A DNA stretch of 64,000 nt from G963422745 sp963422745 (GTDB lineage Bacteria > Actinomycetota > Acidimicrobiia > Acidimicrobiales > Aldehydirespiratoraceae): assembly GCA_963422745.1 (NCBI GenBank), contig OY730477.1, positions 2,356,001-2,420,000 on the forward strand, read 5' to 3'. Both the position numbers and the translations under genes were made by a program. The notes below the pieces were generated by a model. The model was not told the DNA's origin, did no database searches, and was given only the letters and a program-made list of their open reading frames with translations. Positions 44,271 through 54,452 of the stretch are shown one piece after another. The stretch's first letter is position 1. Every line of letters begins with the position of its first letter.

Positions 44271-44852
44271 ATGACTACGGCTGAGCTTGTCCGCGAACGG
44301 ATCGCGGGTGCGCCGCTGCGTTCGTTCATCGAGACCGCTGATCTGCCGGGGTCTCGTCGCGCCGTTGAGTGTGAGTTATCGCGCCTCGTCGCAAAGGGCG
44401 ACGTTGCGAGGGTCCGCAGGGGGCTGTACTGGAAGGGGCCACGCACCCCGGTGGGAATGCCGCTGCCTCGGGCCTTCGATGTTGGCATGGCGATCGCTGG
44501 CCCCGGGTCGGGACCGGCCAGGGTGTCCGCAGCCACGTTTCTCGGACTGACGACACAGGTTCCCGCTGTCGAGACGATCGCTGTTGCGGGGCGGGCTCCT
44601 ACGCCTGTAGCCGGTGTTCGGTTTGTGAGCCGGTCGATCGAGCGACGCATCCTCGGTCTAGAGCCCACCGAGGTTGCCGTCCTCGAGGTGCTTCGCGATG
44701 GGCCCACCACCGCCGAGGTCCCATGGGCGGACTTCGCAGAGGTAGCCGCGCGTCTCGAGCGCGAAGAAGTGATTCGCCCAGAGCTGATCACCGAACAGCT
44801 TGGCCACGAACGTCACATCGCGGCGCGTCGGCGTTGGAGCGAACTGCGTTGA
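44271..44852 (+). CDS. AbiEi-like antitoxin (type IV TA), second module
   Basis: The 193-residue protein starts MTTAELVRERIAGAPLR and has the short winged-helix segment LSRLVAKGDVARVRRGLYWKGPRTP followed by an AbiEi-type C-terminal part. It overlaps the next gene by four bases (TTGA). A decayed second copy lies at 60952-61430. ATG 44271 is preceded by a TACACT -10-like element. Confidence 0.8.
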   Translation: MTTAELVRERIAGAPLRSFIETADLPGSRRAVECELSRLVAKGDVARVRRGLYWKGPRTPVGMPLPRAFDVGMAIAGPGSGPARVSAATFLGLTTQVPAVETIAVAGRAPTPVAGVRFVSRSIERRILGLEPTEVAVLEVLRDGPTTAEVPWADFAEVAARLEREEVIRPELITEQLGHERHIAARRRWSELR

Positions 44853-45805
44853 CCGGCCCCGGCCAGCGCCGCCTGCGCGACAGCCCCGACGAACTCGAGG
44901 TCTACCTGACCAGAATCGGCGAAGCCACGGGCATCCCGGCGGCGCACCTCGAAAAGGACTTCTGGGTCACCGAGGTACTCCGCGGCGCCGCCGCGGAGTC
45001 AGCTGCGACGCAATGTTCGGTCGTGTTCAAGGGAGGCACGAGCCTGTCCAAAGCGCACCGCATCATCGAGCGGTTCTCTGAGGACGTCGACTTGATCGTC
45101 GTGCTTCCCGACAGCGGCAAAGGAGCACGCGACACCAAACTGAAGGAATTCGTGCACGCCGCCGAACAAACCACCGGCATCGGCTCCGAGACCGACCCGG
45201 CAACCGTGACCAAAGGGATCAAGCGCACCGCCACCTTCGCCTACCCAACCACCCACGAAGCCGGTCATCTCAAACCGGGGGTGCTCATGGAACTCGGAAC
45301 GCGTGGCGGCGCGCTCCCCCATCGCCGGCTCCCGATCCAGTCGCTCATCGCCGAGCACGCCGAAAGCATCGGCCTGCCCGTGAACTTCATCGAGGCCACC
45401 CCGGTCAGCTTCCTGGTCCTAGAACCCGTCCGAACCCTAGTCGAGAAGCTCGTGCTCCTCCACCACGCAGCAACCGAGGGCGATGATCAACGCCGAGCTG
45501 CTACCGCGCGGCACTACTACGACATCGACCGGCTATTGCGAGACGATCGGGTCGTCGCGGCCCTCGATGAGATCGGTGTCGACATCCTCGCTCGCGAAAC
45601 CGCTCAGCACTCACGCGCTGCCAGCCTACCTACCGCTGACCGACCCATAGGAGGCTTCTCTACCAGCCCCGCCTGGGGCGAACCAAGCACCGCCGCCATC
45701 GACGCCTACCAGACCGTCGTTCGCGAACTGATCTGGCCTACAGCACCAGCATCACCAATCGAGCAGTGCTGCCACCGCGTGCGTGAACTCGCGGCACTTC
45801 TGTAG
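44849..45805 (+). CDS. AbiEii-family nucleotidyltransferase toxin, intact
   Basis: The 318-residue protein has LEKDFWVTEVLRG, the nucleotidyltransferase core VVFKGGTSLSKAHRIIERFSEDVDLIV with GGTSL and D-x-D, and a C-terminal TLVEKLVLLHHAA ... ARHYYDIDRLL, as in complete AbiEii/PF08843 toxins. A TTG at 44849 overlapping the antitoxin stop is the only sensible start. The family transfers nucleotides to tRNA or proteins; targets here unknown. This module appears functional. Confidence 0.85.
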   Translation: MTGPGQRRLRDSPDELEVYLTRIGEATGIPAAHLEKDFWVTEVLRGAAAESAATQCSVVFKGGTSLSKAHRIIERFSEDVDLIVVLPDSGKGARDTKLKEFVHAAEQTTGIGSETDPATVTKGIKRTATFAYPTTHEAGHLKPGVLMELGTRGGALPHRRLPIQSLIAEHAESIGLPVNFIEATPVSFLVLEPVRTLVEKLVLLHHAATEGDDQRRAATARHYYDIDRLLRDDRVVAALDEIGVDILARETAQHSRAASLPTADRPIGGFSTSPAWGEPSTAAIDAYQTVVRELIWPTAPASPIEQCCHRVRELAALL

Positions 45806-46549
45806 TCTCCGCATCCGATAGCGAGAAGAAACCGCTGAGCATAGCTCTCGCTAGTCCTGTGGGTTGGCCGTGATGTCAGAGCGTGGCCCCTTGTCCCACC
45901 GAGGTGGCTTTCAACCACCAGCCTGTCACCGCCCGATCAGGCGAGAGGCGCAGCGGGAGGCGGCCCACCTGAGTTCGAGCGACTTTCGCAGACCGTTGCC
46001 TCACCGCTGGGCCCGGCGAGACGGGCCCGTCGGACTCGCCTAGCTCGCCGTCGCTCCCGGACGAACCCGAACCGCCTAGGACCCACTTGAACCTTATGCC
46101 CCACTCCGGCGGAGGGCGACTCCCTTACCAGCCAAGCCCCCGTCGCCGACTACCGGGACGGGAGCTACCCGATGGCGCGGCACACGTCACAACCCCGCGC
46201 GAAGTCCTCGACCTCGTCACAGACCCGGGTGTCCCCAGAGATCACGACGGTCCGGCCGGTGTCTCGATCCGGTAGGCGACAGCAGGGTTGAACGGGTGAT
46301 GATGCACGCTACGGGCCAGTACTCGTACACCATCTCAGGCCCAGACTTCAACGGGGTCGGCAGTCGCGTCGAACCCTGCTATCCCGGGGCTGGGAAACGC
46401 ACGGTTCGTGTGTTGGATCCGGACCGCCAGATCTTCGTCGTAGGGCTCGAGACACCCCCGGATACTGCGACTGGTTCGCGATCAAGCGGGCAGGGTGGCG
46501 ACGGAACCATGCGGTCCGTAGCGATGTGCTCGATCGAGAGCCTCAGGAC
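45806..46549. other. 744-base region without a supported gene
   Basis: Small frames (46087-46275 plus, 46296-46601 plus) have poor codon character and no recognisable similarity. Several GC-rich inverted segments (CCGCTGGGCCCGGCGAGACGG near 46010) are present. It may contain remnants too decayed to identify. Confidence 0.5.
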
Positions 46550-49500
46550 CTATGTTTGCGCCACATCGACATGCCGCCAGACATTGGCGTACGCCTGGTA
46601 GGCATTCTGCTCAGCTCGAGTCGTGCCCTCCGGCCACGCGTGCTGCAACCGTCTTTCACCCCAGGCGAAAGTCAGCACCGCCCGGCCCGCAGCGTACGAC
46701 TCGACCAGGTCCGACCGAAGATAGAGCGCGCGCCCCAAAAAGCCCTCCGGCGCAGCGAAACTCCGAGCAGCAACGTCGCCAGTCTGTTCGACCTGATCGA
46801 GACTTGCCGGACGTCCCCTCAACCCGAGAGAACTTGAGAACAGCTTGCTCGGCAGGAACCCTGCGGCCCGGTTCACGCCGCTATGGTGCGGTTCCCATGC
46901 ATACCCATGGGCCAGACTCTCGACGGCGATGATGCGGCCTCCTGCACACACGTCTATGCGGTAGAGGTCCACAAGGGTGATTCCCGGCTCCGGCGCCGCG
47001 AAGCGCTCGTGCCATGGAAACTCTCCAGCGAATACGTAGTAGTCAGACGGCACGTCAATGAACTTTCGACCAGGGTAGGCGGCGGCGTTGAGTGCCGAAA
47101 CGAGATCGTCGCATTCCGTCGCGTCAACAAGGACCGTGTTGATCAAGCCGAAGGTGTTGCGCCCTGTAGCCGGGTCCTTGCATTCGATCTCAGCGTGTGC
47201 CAAGACCCATGGTCCCGGTGTCCCATCAAGATCCTCCGGCCTAAGGAACGAGTCTGGTAGTCGCACGAGCCCTTCACGCAGCCACCGGTGGCTGTCTGCT
47301 GGCGTTCGCCGTGCCCAGGTCTCGAGAGAGACCGGCAGAAGCTCCGGAGACTCCGGAAACGTCGGATCGATATCCACTTCGAGATCCCTCAGCGGATGAC
47401 CCTGACTGGCCAATTTTCCTGCGATGAGGTGGAATCCGATCCATGAGTACTTCTTGCCATATCTCTCGACGTTCTGTGGCTGGTCGTAGCGGGGCTCAGC
47501 GATCCTCCTTTCGACCTCATTGAAGAGTTCGTCTCGCCATCCGGCATCGTGAACTACCCCGAGCACCTGGTCGGTAGCCTGCTGGTGCTCGACGTGGTCG
47601 TAGTCGTAGTTCCGCCGGTCCGCAAAGAGTCCGCCGAGTGTGTAGTTGCGGAAGTCCATGTGCAGGGTGCTGCGGACCTCATCACGGCGCGGGTCCCCTT
47701 CTGGCAGGGGCGGAGCCAGAAAACCATCGGAGAAGTCGACGGGATCGGCAACACCTTGCGGAACCACTGCCGGGTAGAAGGCCCGGGCGAAGCGGAAGGT
47801 GCTGTCAACGTAGTACCGGGCACGAGCGTGCCAAGTTGGCGCAGAAGCGTCCGGGCCGGTCAAAGCTGCCTTGAGTTTCTGAAGATAGTGCCCAAGCGCA
47901 GCCTCGAAGGATTCGTCGGGTAGCTGGACGGCCGTAGCGGCGCCATACGAAGCAGCCAGCATTCGTTCGCTGACATAGGCATCGTTGATGGTCATGGACT
48001 CGCCCGTGAGCCCGAAGAGTCCTACCGGATCTCCCCGCCCATACCAGTACAGAGCCATGGTCGAAGTATCACGAAGATCCCGATCCGTACTCGTGAGTGT
48101 CCACATCAGCCACCGTGCACGCAGCAGATCGGAGTCTGTGCGGCCCTGCTTCCGTTTCCACCACCGGATGAGGTTCTCAGCGTCGATTCGGAGGCGATGG
48201 CCGCGGTCTCTGAGCCACTCGGTCCAACGGAGGTCCCGCTCCGACACAGGGCGCTCGCGCAAGACCCGATCAACGAAATCTGCGTTCAGCGGATGTTGCT
48301 CGGCTCCGCGGGTGACGAGCAGCCTGTCGAAGATGTCTGTGTGGCCGCGCATAACGTCCATGTGGACCATGATTTGATCGACTGTTGGCTTGTCCAATAA
48401 GTCCGCTTCCAGTCCGGCTGCAGCGTGGAGAGCTGCAATTCTCAGATCGCTTGAGGAGACCTGCCATAGCTGTGGCGCACCAGCGCGCGGCATGAGGCCA
48501 GCCAAAGCGGCGAAGATGTCGCTGGCGAGTGGATGCCTCTCCTCGTAACGACCGGCGAACAGTGCCGTGGTCTCCTCGGCCTCCAATACTTCGGCGATAC
48601 GAGCGCCGTTGGCCTCCAGAAGGCTCGAGGCGACTACGTGGCCAGCGAGCATGTCGTGTACGAAGGCCACTGTCGCATTGCCGGGCTGTCTGGGCTGTCG
48701 AATTTATGACGCCGTCGTGCTCAAGCGCTGCAAGCATGCTCTCCTTCCAGAGCTTGCCCGAATCGCCGACGATTTCCTTTGCACGGGATTGAGCCAATTC
48801 CCGGCTACCTGTCGCGCAGAGTTCGGCGCCGAGCGCGCCAAGGGCACCCGTGACATCGTCTTGATGAATCGAGGGGTTTAGTTCAGCGATTCTGCTAGCC
48901 GAGGCGTTGATGTAGTCACAGAACATTCCCGTAAGCGACTCAGGAAGGTGCCCAACGCCAACCACCTTCTCTCGGCTGGGATTCGCGACGCTACAGAAGA
49001 TCTTCAGGAAGAGCGGGTGGTTGAGTAGTCCCATCGGCAGCTCGGCGTCGGCTGGATCGATGCTGTAGTAGGTGAAGTAGCGTGCGATTGCCTCCTCGAT
49101 GTCATCATCGAAGCCATCGAGCTCGAGGATCACACTCACTTCATCAGGTACAGCGTCCTTGATGTACTCTCCCCTTAGGGTGCAGATCACGACCACCGAC
49201 GGGTATTGCCGCAGCCTGACCTGGAGCGATCTCAAGAGGGGCTTCCATGCTGCGGCGTGCTGTGCCTCGTTCAGTCCGTCGATGACCACGGGCAGTCGGC
49301 AACTAGACCTCTCTGCCGCAGCGTTGACTGCCGCCAGGAGCTCCTCGAAGGTCGATACCTTCGCACCGGGTACGCTCAACTGGCCGGCAAGGTCGTTGAG
49401 CGTGCCTCGCTCATCGAGAAGCCAGCCATGGAGCAGTACCCCTGCTGGGCGAGAGTCTTTGGGGCTTGTGAGCTGCGCCGCAAGCTGGGTCTTTCCGTAG

Positions 49501-50498
49501 CCCGCACCTCCTGCCACCACCGCCAGCGGCGTCGAGACGTATCGACGAACGTCGTCGAGCAACCGGTGGGCGCGCCGTGCGGCGGCAATGAGATTCGTCA
49601 GCGCGGGCGCCGCCGGATGCTGAGTCGCACGCAGCCGCCGGAGGATCAAAGGAATCGCTGGTGGGCGTTCCGGCGTCGGCAGGGCCGACAGCTGAGATAC
49701 GGCCACGAAGGCTCGGCCCGAAGTCACCGAGTCGTGGGCGTCTTTCAGCAACTGGGCAACGAGTTGGGCATTCGCCACGAGCTCGGAGGTCTCGGTGGCC
49801 AGGGCATCTTCGAGATTCGCGCCAAGGCTATTGACCGCAGTAGCGAAGCGACCGATGTCCGCTCCTACCGCGGCGAGATCCTCCCATTGGCCGGGCTCCG
49901 CGAGCATTCGCCACAGGTGCCTCTCTGTCAACGAGGGTTGGTTGACTTCCGCTACCCATCGATCACCTACTGCCGCCGCCGTGCATTTGTGCGCCTCGGC
50001 AAGTCGCTCAGGCGTCATGATCAAGTCGCCGAAGTAGACCTCACGTAAGAGGGCGGACTCACCTACGAGGAGGTCATCGAGCTGATCCTCAGTCCAGAGG
50101 TGGAGTCGCATCTCGGTCTCGAGATCGTAGAACCAATCCTGGTCGCCCTTCGTGAGCGGTCGCCGAGTCCAGAGAACCCAATCTGTCGCTCCGGACACAT
50201 GGCGCTCTGTTGCCTTGAGAGCGTCAACAACATTCTTCTGCCGGTTCTTGCCTATCGCCCTCCCGGATTGGATATCCCACCACTTGCACTGCCAGCCAAA
50301 CCAACGAACAGGGTCGCCGAGCGGACAGTCTGGTTCCTCGATCCGAAGGTGAAACTCGACGCCGGGCTGCTGGGCCGTGGCAGCGAACCTCCCGAATCGG
50401 GAGTAGTTGACAAAGATGGTGGCGCGGCACAGGCCTTCAAAATTCGCACGAACGTCTCCTGGGAGATCTGGGAACCCATCCCAGTTCAGAGGTGGCAT
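46550..50498 (-). pseudogene. Giant STAND NTPase with Mrr-like N-terminal nuclease domain (Avs-like), one frameshift
   Basis: Start at ATG 50498. Residues about 25-160 look like a restriction-endonuclease-fold domain (FHLRIEEPDCPLG ... RWFGWQCKWWDI) with a Q-x-K version of PD-(D/E)xK, as in Mrr. Walker A GGAGYGKT is near residue 330 and Walker B LPVVIDGLNEA near 405, followed by a STAND-type region. The frame breaks near 48700: removing one C from AGCCCAGA joins NSTA to RQPGNATVAFVHD and a 700-residue C-terminal part, giving 1,315 residues. The build matches AVAST-type anti-phage sensors. A lesion or sequencing error splits it. Confidence 0.7.
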
Positions 50499-50517
50499 CG
50501 CTATTGGCCTCGCACAC

Positions 50518-50919
50518 TCACTTGCCGCGTCCGTACTTCGTGTCCGGGTAGTCGTGTGCGGAGTACACCTCGATTCGGCCACCCTTCGCCAGCATGAGCT
50601 TCAGGAATGCCTCGACATCGATCTCGTCCGTCGTGATGACGACTGAGTCACCATCGCGGTTGACCCTGATGTCGTAGAGAAACTGTTCAAGCTGGCTCGG
50701 GCCAAGGCTGTAGACCTTGAGATCCATGAACAGCTTTAGCATTTCGTCACTGTAGGAGTCGGGTGGCTCGCCCTGCGCGAGGCGACCAGCGTCTACCTCG
50801 GCCTGAACGGCCTCCGTGAGCCTCTCGATAACTCCCTTCACTGTCTCAGCGGTCGCCGCATTCTCAAATCGGCCGACAATTACCAAGTTCATGGAGTGTT
50901 CGCCTCCAAGCCGAACCAT
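50518..50919 (-). CDS. Small protein associated with the STAND NTPase (DUF6375-like)
   Basis: The 133-residue acidic protein has GGEHSMNLVIVGRFENAATAETVKGVIERLTEAV and FLKLMLAKGGRIEVYSAHDYPDTKYGRGK. I recall similar proteins as DUF6375 beside defence NTPases, but cannot check. It ends 19 bases before the NTPase start, so it is the first gene of that two-gene operon. Start 50919 keeps the family-like EHSMNLV; 50892 is an alternative. It might be an accessory sensor or inhibitor. Confidence 0.65.
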   Translation of the reverse strand: MVRLGGEHSMNLVIVGRFENAATAETVKGVIERLTEAVQAEVDAGRLAQGEPPDSYSDEMLKLFMDLKVYSLGPSQLEQFLYDIRVNRDGDSVVITTDEIDVEAFLKLMLAKGGRIEVYSAHDYPDTKYGRGK

Positions 50920-50923
50920 ACCT

Positions 50924-51157
50924 TCATGCCGCATATCTCCTCAGTCGGTCGATCGCTGCCAGGACGCCCCGGACGTCGATGACTGCACTAGTTCGATCGT
51001 AAGAGGTGCGCTTCACCGAGCCTGCTGCATTGATGTGAACGTAGGTAGCGAAGTCACGTCTCACGGGGAGCCCAACCGCTATCGGCACCCGACCCAGATC
51101 GCCCTCGCTAAGAGCGATGGGGACCGGTCCCTCATTAGCCCGCCACCGCAAGGACAT
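50924..51157 (-). CDS. Small hypothetical protein after the restriction gene
   Basis: The 77-residue frame MSLRWRANEGPVPIALSEGD ... RRYAA starts at 51157, overlapping the end of the restriction gene by 23 bases, and ends five bases before the next gene. Basic, single-domain, with no recognised motif. Position in the operon makes it plausible. Confidence 0.4.
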   Translation of the reverse strand: MSLRWRANEGPVPIALSEGDLGRVPIAVGLPVRRDFATYVHINAAGSVKRTSYDRTSAVIDVRGVLAAIDRLRRYAA

Positions 51158-51869
51158 GCTGGCAGCGGCCCCAGAGTTGGGCGGCGAAGCCGTTGAAGGA
51201 CAGCCACTCGCTCGGGTACTCGTAGGCTTCGTGACCGCTGGTGATGGCCACGCAAGTGGCATCGAGCATCCGTTCCTGGTCGAGCCGCTGAAACGCGGTG
51301 GCGTACCGCTCGGCGTAGCTCATCCCGTCGAATTCGGGATCGACCTTCATCCCCTCCGGAACGGACTTGGCGCTGAGCAGGTGCTTCGGTTCGGTGGTCT
51401 TCTTCGTTTCCTCGACGATCATGAGGTAACCGACCCACGGCCGGAGGCCAGAGATCAGGAGCCCACGCTCGTGGGACTTCCAGACGTCGGCCGCCTGGCC
51501 GATGGCCTCCTCAACGCGGTTGTTGAAGTTATTGGCCAGGCTCGACCCCTGCGACTTCGCCTCGACGATGGCGAGGGCGTGGCCCTTGTACTGAAGCACA
51601 ACATCCCATGACTTCGTCTCGCGGTAGTAGCCGGGGAGGTACATCGTGTCGCTCGGAGCGGGATCGGGTTCGATGCCAGCGTCCTCGACGACCTGCCTGA
51701 TGAGCGCCTCGAACGGCGACATGTGCTTGCCCGCCCGGACCGAGCCGCTGGTGCCGCCATCGCTTCGTCCAGCGAGGCCGGCCGCGGTCTGCTGGTTCGT
51801 CTTGATCATCCAGAAGTCGTGAATGGCAGCAGCGAACGCTTTTTCGTAGTCCGGGACGACTGGGGTCAT
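51135..51869 (-). CDS. Type II restriction endonuclease, PaeR7I/XhoI family
   Basis: The 244-residue protein matches the XhoI/PaeR7I family along its length: FWMIKTNQQ, the gap-rich GGKHM-like region, YLPGYYRETKSWDVVLQYKG, the catalytic VEAKSQGSSLANNFNNRVEEAIG (Asp, then Glu-x-Lys), WVGYLMIVEE and SYAERYATAFQRL. Family members known to me cut CTCGAG. It is encoded with its methylase, one base shared between stop and start. Such genes form complete, self-contained modules. Confidence 0.92.
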   Translation of the reverse strand: MTPVVPDYEKAFAAAIHDFWMIKTNQQTAAGLAGRSDGGTSGSVRAGKHMSPFEALIRQVVEDAGIEPDPAPSDTMYLPGYYRETKSWDVVLQYKGHALAIVEAKSQGSSLANNFNNRVEEAIGQAADVWKSHERGLLISGLRPWVGYLMIVEETKKTTEPKHLLSAKSVPEGMKVDPEFDGMSYAERYATAFQRLDQERMLDATCVAITSGHEAYEYPSEWLSFNGFAAQLWGRCQHVLAVAG

Positions 51870-53578
51870 CAGGGCTGCGTGGGCAAGGTAAGAAGGCGGC
51901 TCTCGGGGTCGACTCCGTAGAGCGGCCAGGCGGCTGCTGAGGCAGCGGCCCGGTCGCGGGCCCGAAAGGCCGCCCGGAGGTCGTTCATCGCCTCGTCGGA
52001 GAGGTCCTTGCGGTGCGGAAGGCGAATCTTTCTGAGGTACTGGGCCTGGAAGCGGTACGTGCCGCCGCGCATCTTCACGCAGTAGACGCCGACGAACAGG
52101 TTCGCCACGTCAGACAGCAGCAAGCCACCAAGCACCTCGAGGTCCCATTCCTCGGAGACGACGAAATACAGGTTGTGGTGCGGGTAGTAGCCACCCGAGT
52201 CGAAGACTGGGTGAGCGGCAGCCTTCATGTCCGGCAAGAGCAGCTTCGGTCGCGCCTGAAGCGTCGGGTCAACCTTGTCGATCGTTCGGTGCCACTTGTT
52301 CGGTTGGCGCTTCGCAACGTGTCGGCCACGGACTCGTTCGCCGTGCGCCTCGAGGTAGCGGGCGAGACCTGGGAAGTCTTCCAGATCGACTAGCCGACCG
52401 TCTTCCCAGGGGTTGACAAGATATCGCCCGCCCCAGTCGGCTTCGCCACCGGCGATGTCGGCTGCCGTCAAAAGAGGCAGGAGACGGCTGGACTCGACGC
52501 CGTCGGCGTGCGTGGCCACGAACACGTCGTCGCAGCCCGTCGCCACGCCGATGCCGACCCGAGTGCCGCTTCGCGGGTCTTGCAGGGGTGCGAAGTTATC
52601 TTCTAGGTAAGCGACGAGCTTCAGGTCATGTGGTGACCCGGCGGGCCAGTGTGCGCCCCCGGAGAACCACGTTGGCAGCTCGGCAGCTTCGAATGAGGCG
52701 CTCGCTGTTGGCATAGGCTCATCGGGGTCCGAGAGCCAACTCGCAACGGTCTTGGCGTCGCTCGGCCCGAATGATGCGGTTGTGTCGACGACCTTCGCGG
52801 GGCCCTGGAGTCCGTTGCGCAGGACGGTGATGGCGGGATAGGCAGCAACTGGATCCTCGAAGGCGTCGATGTCGTGAAGGACGAGAACACTGTCAACGCA
52901 ATAGCTCTCAGCTACGAGAGAACGCAGATGGGTGCCGTACTGGTTTCGCATCCAGCGATCGGCGCAGATGAAGGCGAGCCGTCCAGCGGGAGCGAGTAGC
53001 GAGAGCCCGCGCTCGAAGAAGCCGACGAAAATATCGGCCCGTCCCCGCATGGTGGGCAGCTCTCGCCGGTAGGCGTCGCTCACCTCATTGGGGACATCCT
53101 CAAGACGGATGTAGGGCGGGTTGCCAACGACGAAGTCGGCTTCAAGGCCGCCGTGGTCGGCGAGGAGGAAGTCGTCGGTCTGGACCCATCGCCCAGAGAG
53201 GCGCTCGGCAACATCGATCAGCTCGCCCAGCTCGAGCAGTTTGTCCATGACGGCCTTGCGGGTGTGCTCGGCGTTGTGCTCTAGCAGGTCGAAGCCGCTG
53301 ATGGCGCCGCCCAGGTCTCGGAGTCGGCGTCCGTGGCGCAAGCACGATTCCGCCAGCCGTTCGACGATCGGGACGATGAAGGCGCCTGAGCCGCACGAGG
53401 GCTCGACGATCACAGAGGTGCCGAGGTCCTCGTCAGCCCGGTATCCCACGAGGTCAAGGATCAGCTCAACGACCCATCGACGGGTGAACACCTCTCCGTG
53501 CTCGCCGCCAGGGTCAGGCGTCCAACTCGGCCTCTCCGTGGCTACATCCCTCAACGCCAGTTGCGAAGCCCGGCTCAC
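51869..53578 (-). CDS. N6-adenine DNA methyltransferase of the PaeR7I-type system
   Basis: The 569-residue protein has AdoMet motif I VEPSCGSGAFIVP, catalytic NPPYIRLEDV and FICADRWMRNQYG, followed by a target-recognition region. It is the class used by PaeR7I/XhoI systems to methylate A in CTCGAG. GTG start at 53578. CTCGAG is present in the window (for example at 54012 and 54031), so protection of host sites would be needed. Confidence 0.9.
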   Translation of the reverse strand: MSRASQLALRDVATERPSWTPDPGGEHGEVFTRRWVVELILDLVGYRADEDLGTSVIVEPSCGSGAFIVPIVERLAESCLRHGRRLRDLGGAISGFDLLEHNAEHTRKAVMDKLLELGELIDVAERLSGRWVQTDDFLLADHGGLEADFVVGNPPYIRLEDVPNEVSDAYRRELPTMRGRADIFVGFFERGLSLLAPAGRLAFICADRWMRNQYGTHLRSLVAESYCVDSVLVLHDIDAFEDPVAAYPAITVLRNGLQGPAKVVDTTASFGPSDAKTVASWLSDPDEPMPTASASFEAAELPTWFSGGAHWPAGSPHDLKLVAYLEDNFAPLQDPRSGTRVGIGVATGCDDVFVATHADGVESSRLLPLLTAADIAGGEADWGGRYLVNPWEDGRLVDLEDFPGLARYLEAHGERVRGRHVAKRQPNKWHRTIDKVDPTLQARPKLLLPDMKAAAHPVFDSGGYYPHHNLYFVVSEEWDLEVLGGLLLSDVANLFVGVYCVKMRGGTYRFQAQYLRKIRLPHRKDLSDEAMNDLRAAFRARDRAAASAAAWPLYGVDPESRLLTLPTQP

Positions 53579-53798
53579 TGGGCCTTCTCCACCGCACCCA
53601 AACTACAGCACTGTGATCCCATACGCCGCACGCTACTGATCTCATGTGACAGGCCAGCCCCGAGCTTCGCTGCTGGCCCGCCCGATCGCCTCTCGGCCAT
53701 CTCTCTGCCGATCGCCACGAACCAATGTCAGGCACTATCGGAGGTTCGTAACGAACCTCCGATGCCAATATCACGCGAGGTCCCGTCCGCCACGCTCC

Positions 53799-54083
53799 GT
53801 TCGATCGACGCTGGCCGGGTCGTCCTTGACCAGCTCCGCCAGGTCGCTCTGCTCGCTGAAGACCTCAACCTCTACATCATGTCCGGGCATGGTCGTGACG
53901 ACTTGGCTCATAGACAAGTCCGCAATCAACCAACTCCACCTCGCTCAAGAAGCAAACGAATGGGCACAACGGATTGAACAGGGCCTGATCCGAATCAGCA
54001 CCGTGACCCGGCTCGAGGTGGGCTACTCAGCTCGAGCCCCCACCGATCACCGCACACTCGTTTTCCGACCCGCCGCATGCCTC
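53799..54083 (+). pseudogene. Decayed partial copy of the VapBC module at 57393-58018
   Basis: About 285 bases match 57511-57794 with scattered substitutions and indels: the end of the antitoxin (INAGRVGLDQLRQVALLAEDL in the intact copy) and the first half of the PIN gene. A frameshift joins the two, the front of the antitoxin and the end of the toxin are missing. CGCCACGAACCAATGTCAGG near 53708 also recurs near 56953, so the duplicated unit may have been longer. Confidence 0.85.
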
Positions 54084-54126
54084 GACTGACGGTGCTGGCC
54101 GTACGATCGGTTGCCACTGGATAGGG

Positions 54127-54324
54127 CACGCGGAGGCCATGGTCCGACGTCGGTCCTCGCCGCGCCAATCGCCACAACCTTGACGTAGTCAGCACGTGGA
54201 GGCCACCGTCCGACGTCGGTCCTCGCCCATTTGCGCGTCCGGAAACGTCGACATAGCGCACGTGGAGGCCACCGTCCGACGTCGGTCCTCGCCAGCAGCC
54301 CGGCGTTCCGCCCGGTTCCCTGTC
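54127..54324 (+). repeat. Three 66-bp tandem repeats before the m5C methyltransferase
   Basis: Units begin at 54127, 54193 and 54259. The conserved core is GAGGCC-x-(C/T)GGTCCGACGTCGGTCCTCGCC-like, including the palindrome CCGACGTCGG. They occupy the gap between the VapBC remnant and the methyltransferase. Confidence 0.9.
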
Positions 54325-54452
54325 ACAGGGACCATGTGTACTGGCTGAATGGCCCCAGACGAGGAAACCAGGGAACCGCAGCGATCCAGCTTAGGCTCGG
54401 GACTCGCGTGAGGATGCACCACACGGAAGACAAAAGCGTGCACAATCGACGG

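Noticed and set aside
46087..46601. Small plus-strand frames between AbiEii and the NTPase
   Set aside because: Poor composition, no ribosome site, no recognisable similarity, and partly antisense to the NTPase 3' end.
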